Source: Desulfotignum sp. (GTDB lineage: Bacteria; Desulfobacterota; Desulfobacteria; Desulfobacterales; Desulfobacteraceae). Taken from it: 33,419 nucleotides of DNA. The DNA is taken from the NCBI GenBank assembly GCA_011389555.1, contig JAABUD010000058.1:1-33419 (forward strand). Direction: 5' to 3'. The notes beneath the pieces were generated by a model that had not been told where the DNA came from, searched no databases, and saw nothing but the letters and a program-made list of their open reading frames with translations. Positions 1 to 7,704 of this stretch are shown in pieces. The stretch's first letter is position 1; every line of letters begins with the position of its first letter. Made by a program: the position numbers and the translations under genes.

Positions 1-278
1 ATGTCCGGGTCATCCTGTTCGTGAAGCTGGCACCGGGGTATGATCTCACCGAGGACCTGGAAGCAAAGATCCGGGCCGACATCCGGGCCAATGCCTCGCC
101 CCGGCACGTGCCGGCCAAGATCATTACCTGTCCGGACGTGCCCTATACATTGAACATGAAAAAAGTGGAACTGGCCGTTAAAAAAGTGATCGAAGGCAAG
201 GAAGTCAAAAACAAGGATGCCCTGAAAAATCCGGAAGCCCTGGATTTCTTTGACGGGCTGCCGGAACTTCAATCCTGA
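1..278 (+). CDS. Acetoacetyl-CoA synthetase, C-terminal part (5' end outside window)
   Basis: Only the last ~92 codons are present, and the frame is open to the left edge of the window. The protein matches the C-terminal lid domain of acetoacetate-CoA ligases of the ANL superfamily, which make acetoacetyl-CoA from acetoacetate, ATP and CoA. Visible signatures are SPRHVPAKI and VPYTLNMKKVELAVKK; the second is the A10-type motif whose lysine is the adenylation catalytic residue. The NKDALKNPEALD tail is characteristic of this subfamily rather than of acetyl-CoA synthetase. The frame reads through position 21, so the GTG there is not a real start. A strong terminator follows directly. Family assignment comes from recognised motifs; the rest of the gene cannot be seen. 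Confidence 0.85.
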   Translation, partial: VRVILFVKLAPGYDLTEDLEAKIRADIRANASPRHVPAKIITCPDVPYTLNMKKVELAVKKVIEGKEVKNKDALKNPEALDFFDGLPELQS

Positions 279-291
279 CACACTCACCTGG

Positions 292-332
292 GGGCGGTGT
301 GGATACAATCAGCCACACCGCCCGTTTTTTTT
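292..332 (+). terminator. Rho-independent terminator after the acetoacetyl-CoA synthetase gene
   Basis: A perfect 11-bp stem (292-302 with 313-323), a 10-nt loop and a run of eight T form a textbook intrinsic terminator. It starts 14 nt after the upstream stop codon. It also lies immediately before the next gene, which leaves no room for a promoter between them. Confidence 0.9.
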
Positions 333-346
333 CGAAAGTATTTGCC

Positions 347-1201
347 ATGGAATCCAGTGTCCGCAACCATTACCAGGCCAGCAACCTGATGGAAAAAATC
401 GATGCCGGGCTGACCGCAGCCGGAAAACATCCGCAACAGATCGATATCCGGGATCTGGCCCCCGTGGATCAGCTTCACACCGGCGGGATCCGGGGTACGC
501 AGGCGCTGCTGGAAAAACTGGAGATCCCCGCACATTTTCATGTCCTGGATGCCGGATGCGGCCTGGGCGGTGCCAGCCGCCTGATGGCAGACACCTTCGG
601 GTGCCGGGTGACCGGCATCGATCTGTCCCCGGATTACATTGAAGCGGCCCGGGTGCTGACCCATCGCACGGGGCTTTCCGGCCGGGTGCAGTTCGAGACC
701 GGCTCGATCCTGGCTTTGCCGGAAACCCCCGGTCCCTTTGACGTGATCCTGTGCCAGCACATCCTGATGAACATTTCAGACAAACAGGCAGCGGTTCAGC
801 AGTTTGTCCGGCACCTCAAGCCGGGCGGCAGGGTGGTGCTGCACGAAATTGTCGCAGGCAGCCATCCAGACCTGGCTTTGCCGGTGCCCTGGGCCGCCTC
901 GGCCGACATCTCGTTTCTGGAACCTTTGGAATCGATGCTGGCCTGTTTCACTGACAACGGGTTCACACTGGAACAGATCTTCGATGCCACGGCCCTCGGG
1001 ACCCGATACTGGCAGAAAGCCGGGGAATTCGCCCGGAAAAATCAACAAAATATGGACTGGCCCCCTCCGTTGGGACCTCACCTGGTGTTTGGCGACACGG
1101 CGGACCGGTTCCCTTTTACCATGTCACAAAATTTTGAGGCCCACGCCATCGAGTTGATCGAAGCCGTGTTGCGATTCAGCGGACCACCGGTCACGCGCTG
1201 A
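347..1201 (+). CDS. Class I SAM-dependent methyltransferase
   Basis: A 284-residue Rossmann-fold methyltransferase. Motif I is VLDAGCGLGG at about residue 65, followed by the acidic strand-2 end VTGIDLSPDYIEAA. The post-motif LKPGGRVVLHEI is also clear. The overall look (N-terminal helical cap, QHILMNISD) resembles small-molecule methyltransferases such as glycine/sarcosine or ubiquinone-type enzymes; the substrate cannot be told. The frame is open from 299, but that lies inside the terminator hairpin, so the ATG at 347 is preferred, although its ribosome binding site is weak. An ATG at 389 is an alternative. The 3' end overlaps the convergent CoA-transferase gene by 11 bp. Confidence 0.8.
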   Translation: MESSVRNHYQASNLMEKIDAGLTAAGKHPQQIDIRDLAPVDQLHTGGIRGTQALLEKLEIPAHFHVLDAGCGLGGASRLMADTFGCRVTGIDLSPDYIEAARVLTHRTGLSGRVQFETGSILALPETPGPFDVILCQHILMNISDKQAAVQQFVRHLKPGGRVVLHEIVAGSHPDLALPVPWAASADISFLEPLESMLACFTDNGFTLEQIFDATALGTRYWQKAGEFARKNQQNMDWPPPLGPHLVFGDTADRFPFTMSQNFEAHAIELIEAVLRFSGPPVTR

Positions 1202-3050
1202 AATTGAGTTTCACGTAATAGATGCCGCTGTTCAGACTCGCTTCCATGGGCAGGCCTGATTTTTCAAACACCTTGATCATGGGCTGATTGTCCGCGAGCA
1301 CCTGGGCGCTGACCCCTTTGAACCCCAGTTCCTTTGCCTGCTCGATCAGGCGGGACAAAAGGTACGATCCCACCCCGATCCCCTGGAACCGCTCGTCGAT
1401 GAGAAACGCCACCTCGCCGCAATAGGTGCGCTCCTCTCTGACCATCCGGGCTTCGGCAATGATTTTCTGGTTGCCGTTCTCCTCATACAGGCCCACAATG
1501 GAAAACTCCTTGTGATAGTCCAGGTTCACATAGGCCTGCATCTTGTCATGGTCCATGGTTTTGACCGAATAAAAAAACCGGTAGAAAATCATCTCTTTGG
1601 AACACCGGTAGAAAAACCGGCGCATCATCTCTTCATCCGACGGTTTCATGGCCCTGAACCGGATGGAAACGCCCCCTTTGAACCGTTTGGTCTCCTCGAT
1701 ATGGGATGGATACAGGTGCACCGATTCCGGCAGAAAAATCTGATTGGCATAAATGAGCCGGCGGTCTCTGGCCTGGGTGATCAATGCCTGGCGGTCATCA
1801 GGATGGGCAATATCGATCAATGCCTGGGCCCGCTCTCTCAGAGACCGCCATTTCAGATTGGCCACCCCGTATTCCGTGACGATCATGTGGACCGACTCCC
1901 GCAGACGCAGCTGATTGCCGTATTTCTGGAGACTGAGCAGAATATTGGGTTTGCCGTTTTCATCCCGGCTGGGCAGACCGATGATGGTGGTCCCGTCCGT
2001 GGAGGCTTCCGCGCCTCTGAAAAAATCGATGGCCTCCCCGGGTCCGGTAATCACCGCACCCTGAAGTGGAAAGGCCACACTGCCCAAAAGGTCCACTTTC
2101 CGGCCTTCATACAACGCCACAAACTGGGGATTGTTGGCGATGAGCCGGGAGTTGCACACCCAGTCGATCCCCTGAAATTCCACCAGGGGATTCCGGTGCA
2201 GCCAGCAATGCAGCTCCTTGGTGCCCAGAGCATACGAGACCAGTGATTTTCCCCGGAACGGGGATTTGCGGGAATTGGTCACGGCCCCGGATTTCACCAG
2301 TTCCGCCAGAGCATCCGTAAAAAAAAGAGAATGAATTCCCAGATCCTTTTTCTTGGACAGATGGGCCGCCAGGGCCTCGAACAGGGGGCCGAATGAAAAA
2401 CTCAAGCAGTCCCCGTCCTTGATCACCGAGGCCACATTGGCAGCCACCTGATCGATGGTCACTGTCACATCCGGCAGTTCATACACCACGGGTTCCCGTT
2501 TGGATTGCACCAGCAGGTCGAATTCATCGATGGACACAAAGGTATCCCCATACGTATAGGGCATGGCCGTGTTGATTTCCCCCACCACCAGAGAAGCCCG
2601 ATGGATGGCTTCCCTGGCCACATCCACGGCCACGCCCAGGCTGCAGTATCCGGTATCGTCCGGTGGCGTAATCTGGATCAGGGCCACATCGATATCCAGT
2701 TTCCCGGACTTGATGACCCGGGGAATCTCGGAATAAAATGCGGGAATCAGGTCCACCTGGCCGGATGAAATGGTGTCCCAGGCCACATACCCCGAAAAAA
2801 ACGTTTTCAGCCGGTGGTTGGGTGCATTGAGCCGGTCCACGGACAGGAATGTATCCCCGAGCAGGGCCAGCTGCACCAGCTCCAGGTCCCGGATATTATG
2901 GCTGTCCACGTCCAGCAGGGTTTTGACCAGGGTCCCGGGGGCTGCCGGTCCGGTGCCGATGAAAATGGTCATGCCTGGTTTGATATGATTCAACACATTT
3001 CTGGGTGAAATCAGCCGATCCTCCCAGCTGGATTGATTTGAGTCCGCCAT
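1191..3050 (-). CDS. Acetyl-CoA hydrolase/CoA-transferase fused to a GNAT acetyltransferase
   Basis: A 619-residue two-domain protein. Residues ~1-450 are an acetyl-CoA hydrolase/transferase (4-hydroxybutyrate CoA-transferase-like) module. It contains the GxGPAAPG segment near the N terminus and VTEYGVANL near residue 393, where the family carries its catalytic glutamate. Residues ~462-619 form a GNAT domain with the acetyl-CoA motif A ERFQGIGVGSYLL. The start at 3050 is set by AAGGAG five bases upstream; the open frame runs further up to 3173 but without support. The pairing suggests either CoA transfer between short-chain acids with regulation by acetylation, or acetyl transfer fed by the CoA-transferase. 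The first domain is firm; the physiological role is inferred. Confidence 0.85.
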   Translation of the reverse strand: MADSNQSSWEDRLISPRNVLNHIKPGMTIFIGTGPAAPGTLVKTLLDVDSHNIRDLELVQLALLGDTFLSVDRLNAPNHRLKTFFSGYVAWDTISSGQVDLIPAFYSEIPRVIKSGKLDIDVALIQITPPDDTGYCSLGVAVDVAREAIHRASLVVGEINTAMPYTYGDTFVSIDEFDLLVQSKREPVVYELPDVTVTIDQVAANVASVIKDGDCLSFSFGPLFEALAAHLSKKKDLGIHSLFFTDALAELVKSGAVTNSRKSPFRGKSLVSYALGTKELHCWLHRNPLVEFQGIDWVCNSRLIANNPQFVALYEGRKVDLLGSVAFPLQGAVITGPGEAIDFFRGAEASTDGTTIIGLPSRDENGKPNILLSLQKYGNQLRLRESVHMIVTEYGVANLKWRSLRERAQALIDIAHPDDRQALITQARDRRLIYANQIFLPESVHLYPSHIEETKRFKGGVSIRFRAMKPSDEEMMRRFFYRCSKEMIFYRFFYSVKTMDHDKMQAYVNLDYHKEFSIVGLYEENGNQKIIAEARMVREERTYCGEVAFLIDERFQGIGVGSYLLSRLIEQAKELGFKGVSAQVLADNQPMIKVFEKSGLPMEASLNSGIYYVKLNFSA

Positions 3051-3203
3051 GGCCGCTCCTTGTCGAGATGATGGGTGGTTAACAGATCCTGACATACGTC
3101 TGTTCATATCAACTTCTGCCCGGACAGGCAAGCAGAAGTACACTGCCGGCCGGGCACGGGATGAAAAACGCAATTTGCCATGCAGAAAAATACCGGTTTA
3201 TCC

Positions 3204-3232
3204 TTGAATTTACCGGCCTGCCATTATATATG
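3204..3232 (+). promoter_or_regulatory. Predicted sigma-70 promoter for the Na/Pi cotransporter gene
   Basis: TTGAAT (3204-3209), a 17-bp spacer and TATATG (3227-3232) lie ~65 bp upstream of the gene start, in the divergent intergenic region. Predicted from consensus match only. Confidence 0.45.
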
Positions 3233-3298
3233 ACACGCAACAAATATGAGCGTATGGTTAGATGGTGATCAGGCGCTTTACATGATGAAAGGTGTATT

Positions 3299-4972
3299 TT
3301 GCAGTTCCTGGGAATTTTGATCCACACCCTGGGCGGCCTGGGCATGTTCATTCTGGGCATGAAGATGATGACCGAAGGGCTCCAGGCCACTGCCGGCCAG
3401 AGGATCCGGCGGATTCTGGAGGCCATGTCCTCCAACCGGTTCATGGGCTGCGCCACCGGTGCGGGCGTGGCCGCACTCATTCAATCATCCTCCGCCACCA
3501 CCGTGATGCTGATCGGGTTTGCCAGCGCCGGCATCATGACGTTGCAGCAGGCTGTCGGGGTGGTCATCGGCGCCAATATCGGCACCACTATCACGGGCCA
3601 GATGATCGCGTTCAAACTCACGGAAGCCGCCCTTCCGGCCATCGCCATCGGAGTGGGCCTGAAATATTTTTCCAAAAAAAGAACATACCGGTATATCGGA
3701 GACATCGTTTTGGGGTTCGGACTGTTGTTTTTCGGCATGATGGTGATGAAAGAAGGCCTGTCTCCCATCAAATCCGATCCCCAGTTTGTGGCCTTTTTCA
3801 CCCTGTTCAACACCGAAACCGTCATGGGACTGCTGCTGTGTGTGTTCATGGGCGCTGTTTTGACCGTGGCGGTGCAGTCATCCTCGGCCACGGTGGGACT
3901 GACCATGACCCTGGCCGGGTCCGGGCTCCTGGACTATTCCACGGCCCTGGGACTGGTGCTGGGAGAAAACATCGGTACCACCATCACGGCCCAGCTGGCC
4001 ACCCTTGGGTCCAACAATGTGGAAGCCCACCGGACCGCCAATGCCCATACCATTTTCAACACCGTCGGCGTCGGCATCGTACTGCTGACGTTCCCCTGGT
4101 TTACCGACATTGTCCAGCTGCTCACCCTCAAGATGGGGGCCGGTGCCGTCACCCACACCGTCAACGGGGAATATGTGAATGTCGCCCGGTACATTGCCAA
4201 TGGACACACGTTGTTCAATGTCATCAATGCCGTCATTTTCCTGATGTTGCTGCCCCGGCTGGTGCAGCTGACCCTCTGGATTTCCCCCAAACCCCGCAAG
4301 ACCCAAGAACGGTATGGACTGCCGGAATTCGACGCCGGATTCATCGACTCCCCCATCGGTGCCCTGGCCCGGGTCAAGGGGGAGATCATCCGGATTACCG
4401 AGTTTGCCCACACAAACCTGAAAAAACTGTCTTTGTGCCTGAAAATCCGGGACGATGACATTCTGGGAGAAAGAGAGCCGGTGGAAGAATTTCTGGATGA
4501 CAGCCAGAAGGTCATCATCTCGTATCTGACCACCATCTATCAGGGAGATGTGAACGAGCCCGAAGCCAAGGAAATCTCTGAAATGATGCGGATCACCAAC
4601 AATATCGAACGGCTGGGGGATTCCATGGAAAACGTCTCCAAAATCCTGGAAAAAATGTATGACAACCGCATCGAATTCAGCGACCAGGCCAGAAAAGATC
4701 TGATCGATATCTCTGACAAAGTAATTGAATTTTTAGGCCTGATTGTCGATGAAATGCAGGAAAAATCAGGCGATTTCTACCAGACAGCCCTGGCCTGCGA
4801 AGACATGATCGACCAGATGAGAGAACAGATGCGGTACCACCACATCGACCGGCTCCGGTGCGGAGAATGCTCGGTGGATGCCGGGGTTTTGTTCATCACC
4901 CTGGTGTCCAACTATGAAAAAATGGGCGATTACTGCTTCAACATCGCCACCGGCGTGGACCGGATTATCTGA
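3299..4972 (+). CDS. Na/Pi cotransporter family protein with PhoU-like C-terminal domain
   Basis: A 557-residue inner-membrane protein of the NptA/YjbB type. It carries two inverted Na/Pi-cotransporter repeats, each with the diagnostic QSSSAT motif (QSSSATTVM near residue 62 and QSSSATVGL near 200) and the following GANIGTTIT / GENIGTTIT segments. Hydrophobic segments fill residues ~1-330. From ~340 on it is soluble and helical, with PhoU-like heptads (MMRITNNIERLGDSMENVSKI). It presumably moves phosphate, in either direction, coupled to sodium. The start is a TTG preceded by AAAGGTG at 3289-3295; no ATG fits. It is convergent with the MFS remnant downstream. Confidence 0.88.
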   Translation: MQFLGILIHTLGGLGMFILGMKMMTEGLQATAGQRIRRILEAMSSNRFMGCATGAGVAALIQSSSATTVMLIGFASAGIMTLQQAVGVVIGANIGTTITGQMIAFKLTEAALPAIAIGVGLKYFSKKRTYRYIGDIVLGFGLLFFGMMVMKEGLSPIKSDPQFVAFFTLFNTETVMGLLLCVFMGAVLTVAVQSSSATVGLTMTLAGSGLLDYSTALGLVLGENIGTTITAQLATLGSNNVEAHRTANAHTIFNTVGVGIVLLTFPWFTDIVQLLTLKMGAGAVTHTVNGEYVNVARYIANGHTLFNVINAVIFLMLLPRLVQLTLWISPKPRKTQERYGLPEFDAGFIDSPIGALARVKGEIIRITEFAHTNLKKLSLCLKIRDDDILGEREPVEEFLDDSQKVIISYLTTIYQGDVNEPEAKEISEMMRITNNIERLGDSMENVSKILEKMYDNRIEFSDQARKDLIDISDKVIEFLGLIVDEMQEKSGDFYQTALACEDMIDQMREQMRYHHIDRLRCGECSVDAGVLFITLVSNYEKMGDYCFNIATGVDRII

Positions 4973-4988
4973 CCCGGACTGATCTGTT

Positions 4989-6053
4989 TTACACTTTTGG
5001 CGGCTCTGGTGATGGGGCTGCTTCCCGGGCTTCCTCTTCTGCGGTTTTCAGTCGGGGTTCCATGTGCATGGCCACAGCTGAAGTGGTTTCCATGATGACG
5101 AAATCCACCTGGTCTTCCACCGGAACAATCTTTACCGATTCTTTGCGCCGCAGCATCAGGGTTACGACAGCATACAGACTGCTGATGCTGATCAGATAAA
5201 AATACAGCCCATAGGGGGTGCTTGAAACTGTCATGACAAAAGAGGACAGCACAGGCCCGAACAGGGCGGTGCCCCCCAAAAGCATGACCAGAGAATACCG
5301 GGCCGACAGCAGGATAACGATGGAAATCACAACCAGAAGAATGCCCGGGCCGGGCAGAACCAGGGTTCGGTCCAGCCGGTCCGACATCATCCCCACCGGC
5401 CACTGGAACACCAGTCCGCCGAAAACCGTCAGGGTCATGAACCAGGAAATCTGAGCCACGCTCAAATGGATCTGGTGGGCAAACACCGGACCCATGGCGT
5501 AAAACGCGCTGTGAAGCATGCCGGAGGCAAAACACCCCAGTATTCCGATGGGTGCTTTTTTGAATATGATTCTCATGTCGATCTGTTCCATCTTGGGCAG
5601 TTTCGGCCGGATGGTATGGGTCACTGCCACGGGAATGATGCTCGACACCACAAACATTCCTGCCACCATAAACAGGGTCTGACTGTGTACATCACCGACG
5701 TTCAGCAATTGCTGCCCCACGCTGCTGCCCATGTAGGTCACGATCATGTAAATGGAAAAAATCCGTCCCCGGACGGCGGGTTCTGCACATTCATTGAGCC
5801 AGCTTTCAATGACCATAAACAGCCCCATATTCGACACTCCAGCGGCAAAACGCAGCACGGCCCACAACAGCGGGGAAGTGTAAAATCCATGAGTCATCAC
5901 CACAGCAGTGGTCACGGCGGCAAAAACGGAAAACCCCCGGATATGCCCTACACTCCGGATGGCAAAGAGATGGGACATGCCAGAGAAGTAAACAGTGATC
6001 ATTTGGCGGAAATGGCAGTATTGCCAAATCCGCCAAATGCCGTTCATCCGCAA
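4989..6053 (-). pseudogene. Truncated MFS transporter (YcaD-like), probable pseudogene
   Basis: The readable 354 residues match the YcaD-like MFS family: RSVGHIRGF, ESWLNECAEPAVRGRIFSIY, QWPVGMMSDRLDR and the soluble tail with PVEDQVDFVIME. Two defects are visible. The first two membrane helices are missing: the frame begins at a TTG inside or just above a 40-bp palindrome and joins the family only at about YFSGM. Near the C terminus, GGTALFG runs straight into GPVLSSFVM, skipping ~35-40 residues that normally hold the following helix and the SSGLLL...GIGAxxGP segment. The frame stays open across both, so decay is recent or the protein has a residual role. Upstream frames do not supply the missing N terminus. 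Confidence 0.65.
6000..6039. repeat. 40-bp imperfect palindrome
   Basis: Outer arms catttggcgga / tccgccaaatg are perfect over 11 bp. Inner arms tggca / tgcca continue the symmetry, so 17 of 20 positions pair. It lies at the broken 5' end of the MFS remnant and would be translated as GIWRIWQYCHF in that frame. It looks like a REP/MITE-type hairpin or a scar of insertion or deletion. No second copy was seen in the window. Confidence 0.7.
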
Positions 6054-6088
6054 CTGTTGTGGCTGTATACCGTGGCTGCGCCATGGGT

Positions 6089-7132
6089 TTATTTCTTCCA
6101 GCGATGATAACTCATCAGCCCGGCCAGCACGGCTGCGGCAGGTATTTGAATCCAGGCCGGCACGATTTCCGCTGCCTGCCCCACCACGGCGCTGGCGCGA
6201 ATGTCCATCACCTCATATACCGCATCCACACAGCCTCCCATGGCCAGGGAGATGACGGTGATCATGGACAGGTAGATCACCAGGGTCCGGGTATTGAAAA
6301 TCGTTCTCACCAGATTGAGGGTGGCGGCATTGGTGGCCGGGCCGGCCAGCAGAAACACCAGGGCGGCACCGGGATTGAGTCCCTTGAGAATCAGTGCGGC
6401 CGCAATGGGGGTGGAGGCAGTGGCGCACACATACATCGGGATCCCGGCAGCCAGCATGATCAGCATTGAGACGAACCGGTGGTCATTGGCCCAGAGCGTG
6501 AGATCTTCCGGGAAAAAAAATGTGATGACGCCGGCAATGAGAATCCCCACGGCAAAGGGTTTTGCAATATCGCTCACCAGTTCGCCAAAGGCATAGTTCA
6601 TTCCTGTGACAAACCGGGAAAAAAAAGAAGCGGAGTTTGGAGGTGCACCGGCACGGGTACCCGGGGAACACCCTCACCCGCCGGCGGGTTTGGGTTCAAT
6701 TCTGTCCGCCTGGGGACTGTCCTTTCCAAAAAAATTCTGGACGATCCCTGTGGAGACGGCCGTGATAAACGCTGCCACAGGCCGGATCACCGTCATGACC
6801 GGATCCAGCATGGCCCAGGACACGGCAACCGAATCCACACCGGTCTCAGGCGTGGATATCATGAACGACAGCGCAGCCCCGCTGTTGGCCCCCTGTTTTT
6901 TCAACCCCGTGGCCACCGGCACCACGCCACAGGAACACAACGGCAAAGGGATGCCGAAAAGTGCCGCAAGGAACACCGGTTTGATCCTGCCGTTTCCCAG
7001 GTACGCTTTGATTTTTTCCGCCTTGAAAAACACATGCAGGAGCCCGGCAATAAAAAAACCGAACAGCATGTACACGGCCACATCCAGGTACAGATGCCAA
7101 GCCACCTTCAATATATCATATAGGATAAACAT
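6089..7132 (-). CDS. Metal-efflux permease (SO_0444/YraQ-like) with in-frame TGA, candidate selenoprotein
   Basis: One reading frame of 348 codons holds both halves of an SO_0444-type (UPF0718/DUF318) heavy-metal efflux permease, interrupted by a single TGA at 6674-6676 (codon 153). The first half has the repeat signature PLPLCSCGVVPVA (Cys66, Cys68) and ISTPETGVDS. The second half has VCATASTPIAAAL (Cys236) and LLAGPATNAATL. The TGA sits in the inter-repeat linker as GG-TGA-GCS, where homologues carry cysteine-rich metal-binding segments, so a U-x-C pair is plausible. A hairpin begins directly after the TGA. If the TGA is a plain stop, the second half could restart at ATG 6601. The ArsR repressor gene lies 12 bp upstream in the same direction and probably controls it. 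The permease family is firm; Sec is inferred. Confidence 0.65.
6640..6673 (-). promoter_or_regulatory. Possible SECIS-like hairpin after the permease TGA
   Basis: Directly 3' of the TGA the transcript can fold: a lower stem pairing the first ~9 nt with nt 25-34, a U-U mismatch, an asymmetric internal loop, and an upper stem CGG/CCG closing a GUAC loop (6654-6663). The loop begins with G-U about 14 nt after the TGA, slightly closer than in most bacterial SECIS elements. Pairing was worked out by eye, without energy calculation. Confidence 0.4.
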
Positions 7133-7144
7133 CTTGCCAAACCC

Positions 7145-7495
7145 TTATCCGCAGGGAGTCACATGATCCAGGCTCATCTGGATCAATGACACCACATGGT
7201 CATCGTTGATGGAATAATACATAATTTTGCCTTCCCTTCGGTTCTTCACGATTTTCATGGTCCGCAGGATCCGCAGCTGGTGAGACACAGCTGAATCCGA
7301 CTGATGGCACAACACCGCGATGTCACAGACACAGTGTTCCCGGTTCAGCAAAGCCAGAACGATTTTCAGGCGGGTCGGGTCGCTTAACGCCTTGAATATG
7401 TCGACCATCCAGGTGATGGTCTCATCGGATGGCAGAGACTGCTGGGTCTTTCTTACCCTTTTTCCATCAATGCATCTGATGTCACAGATCTCCAT
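7145..7495 (-). CDS. ArsR/SmtB-family metal-responsive repressor
   Basis: A 116-residue winged-helix repressor. The alpha-3 metal motif CVCD is at 55-58, and N-terminal cysteines C4 and C8 could complete a CadC-like alpha-3N site. D99, H100, D110 and H111 near the C terminus could form an alpha-5 site. The recognition helix is SDSAVSHQLRILR. Such proteins repress metal-efflux genes and release DNA on binding Zn, Cd, Pb or arsenite. It is followed 12 bp later by the efflux permease, so the two form an operon. Its promoter carries a palindrome overlapping the -10 box, fitting autoregulation. The metal cannot be named from sequence; the cysteine set favours a soft metal. Confidence 0.88.
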   Translation of the reverse strand: MEICDIRCIDGKRVRKTQQSLPSDETITWMVDIFKALSDPTRLKIVLALLNREHCVCDIAVLCHQSDSAVSHQLRILRTMKIVKNRREGKIMYYSINDDHVVSLIQMSLDHVTPCG

Positions 7496-7508
7496 TTAAC
7501 ACCTCAAT

Positions 7509-7555
7509 ATATGAACAATTTATCATATGATAAATCAAAGCATCTTTGGTGTCAA
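7509..7555 (-). promoter_or_regulatory. Promoter and ArsR-type operator of the repressor-permease operon
   Basis: On the minus strand: TTGACA (7550-7555), a 17-bp spacer and TATCAT (7527-7532). The -10 box is inside a perfect 16-bp palindrome, TTTATCATATGATAAA. A second imperfect symmetry, ATATGA-N8-TCATAT (7509-7528), resembles 12-2-12 SmtB/CadC operators. Binding here would block RNA polymerase. Confidence 0.7.
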
Positions 7556-7636
7556 CCCGGTTTTCGGAAAATTCAGGCGGCCGGGGTCTGTGGCATCTAC
7601 TCCCATACCCGGAATGATCCACAGATCAGATCCGGG

Positions 7637-7664
7637 TTGACAGAAAGTTATGAAACCTGTATCT
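7637..7664 (+). promoter_or_regulatory. Possible promoter for the MFS carrier gene
   Basis: TTGACA at 7637-7642 is followed 17-19 bp later by TATCTAAT, ~40 bp before the start codon. The -35 box is perfect; the -10 box is weak or at long spacing. Confidence 0.4.
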
Positions 7665-7704
7665 AATCCGTTCAACCTGTCTGAAAAGATTAGGAAACCG
7701 CCCC

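Noticed and set aside
3292-4458. Long open frame in another phase of the Na/Pi cotransporter gene
   Set aside because: Arg/His/Pro-rich shadow translation with no family resemblance; the overlapping frame has clear transporter motifs.
6674-6676. Permease treated as two separate genes
   Set aside because: Both halves belong to one known protein family and are in the same frame, so one gene with an internal TGA is the simpler reading; a nonsense mutation or sequencing error remains possible.
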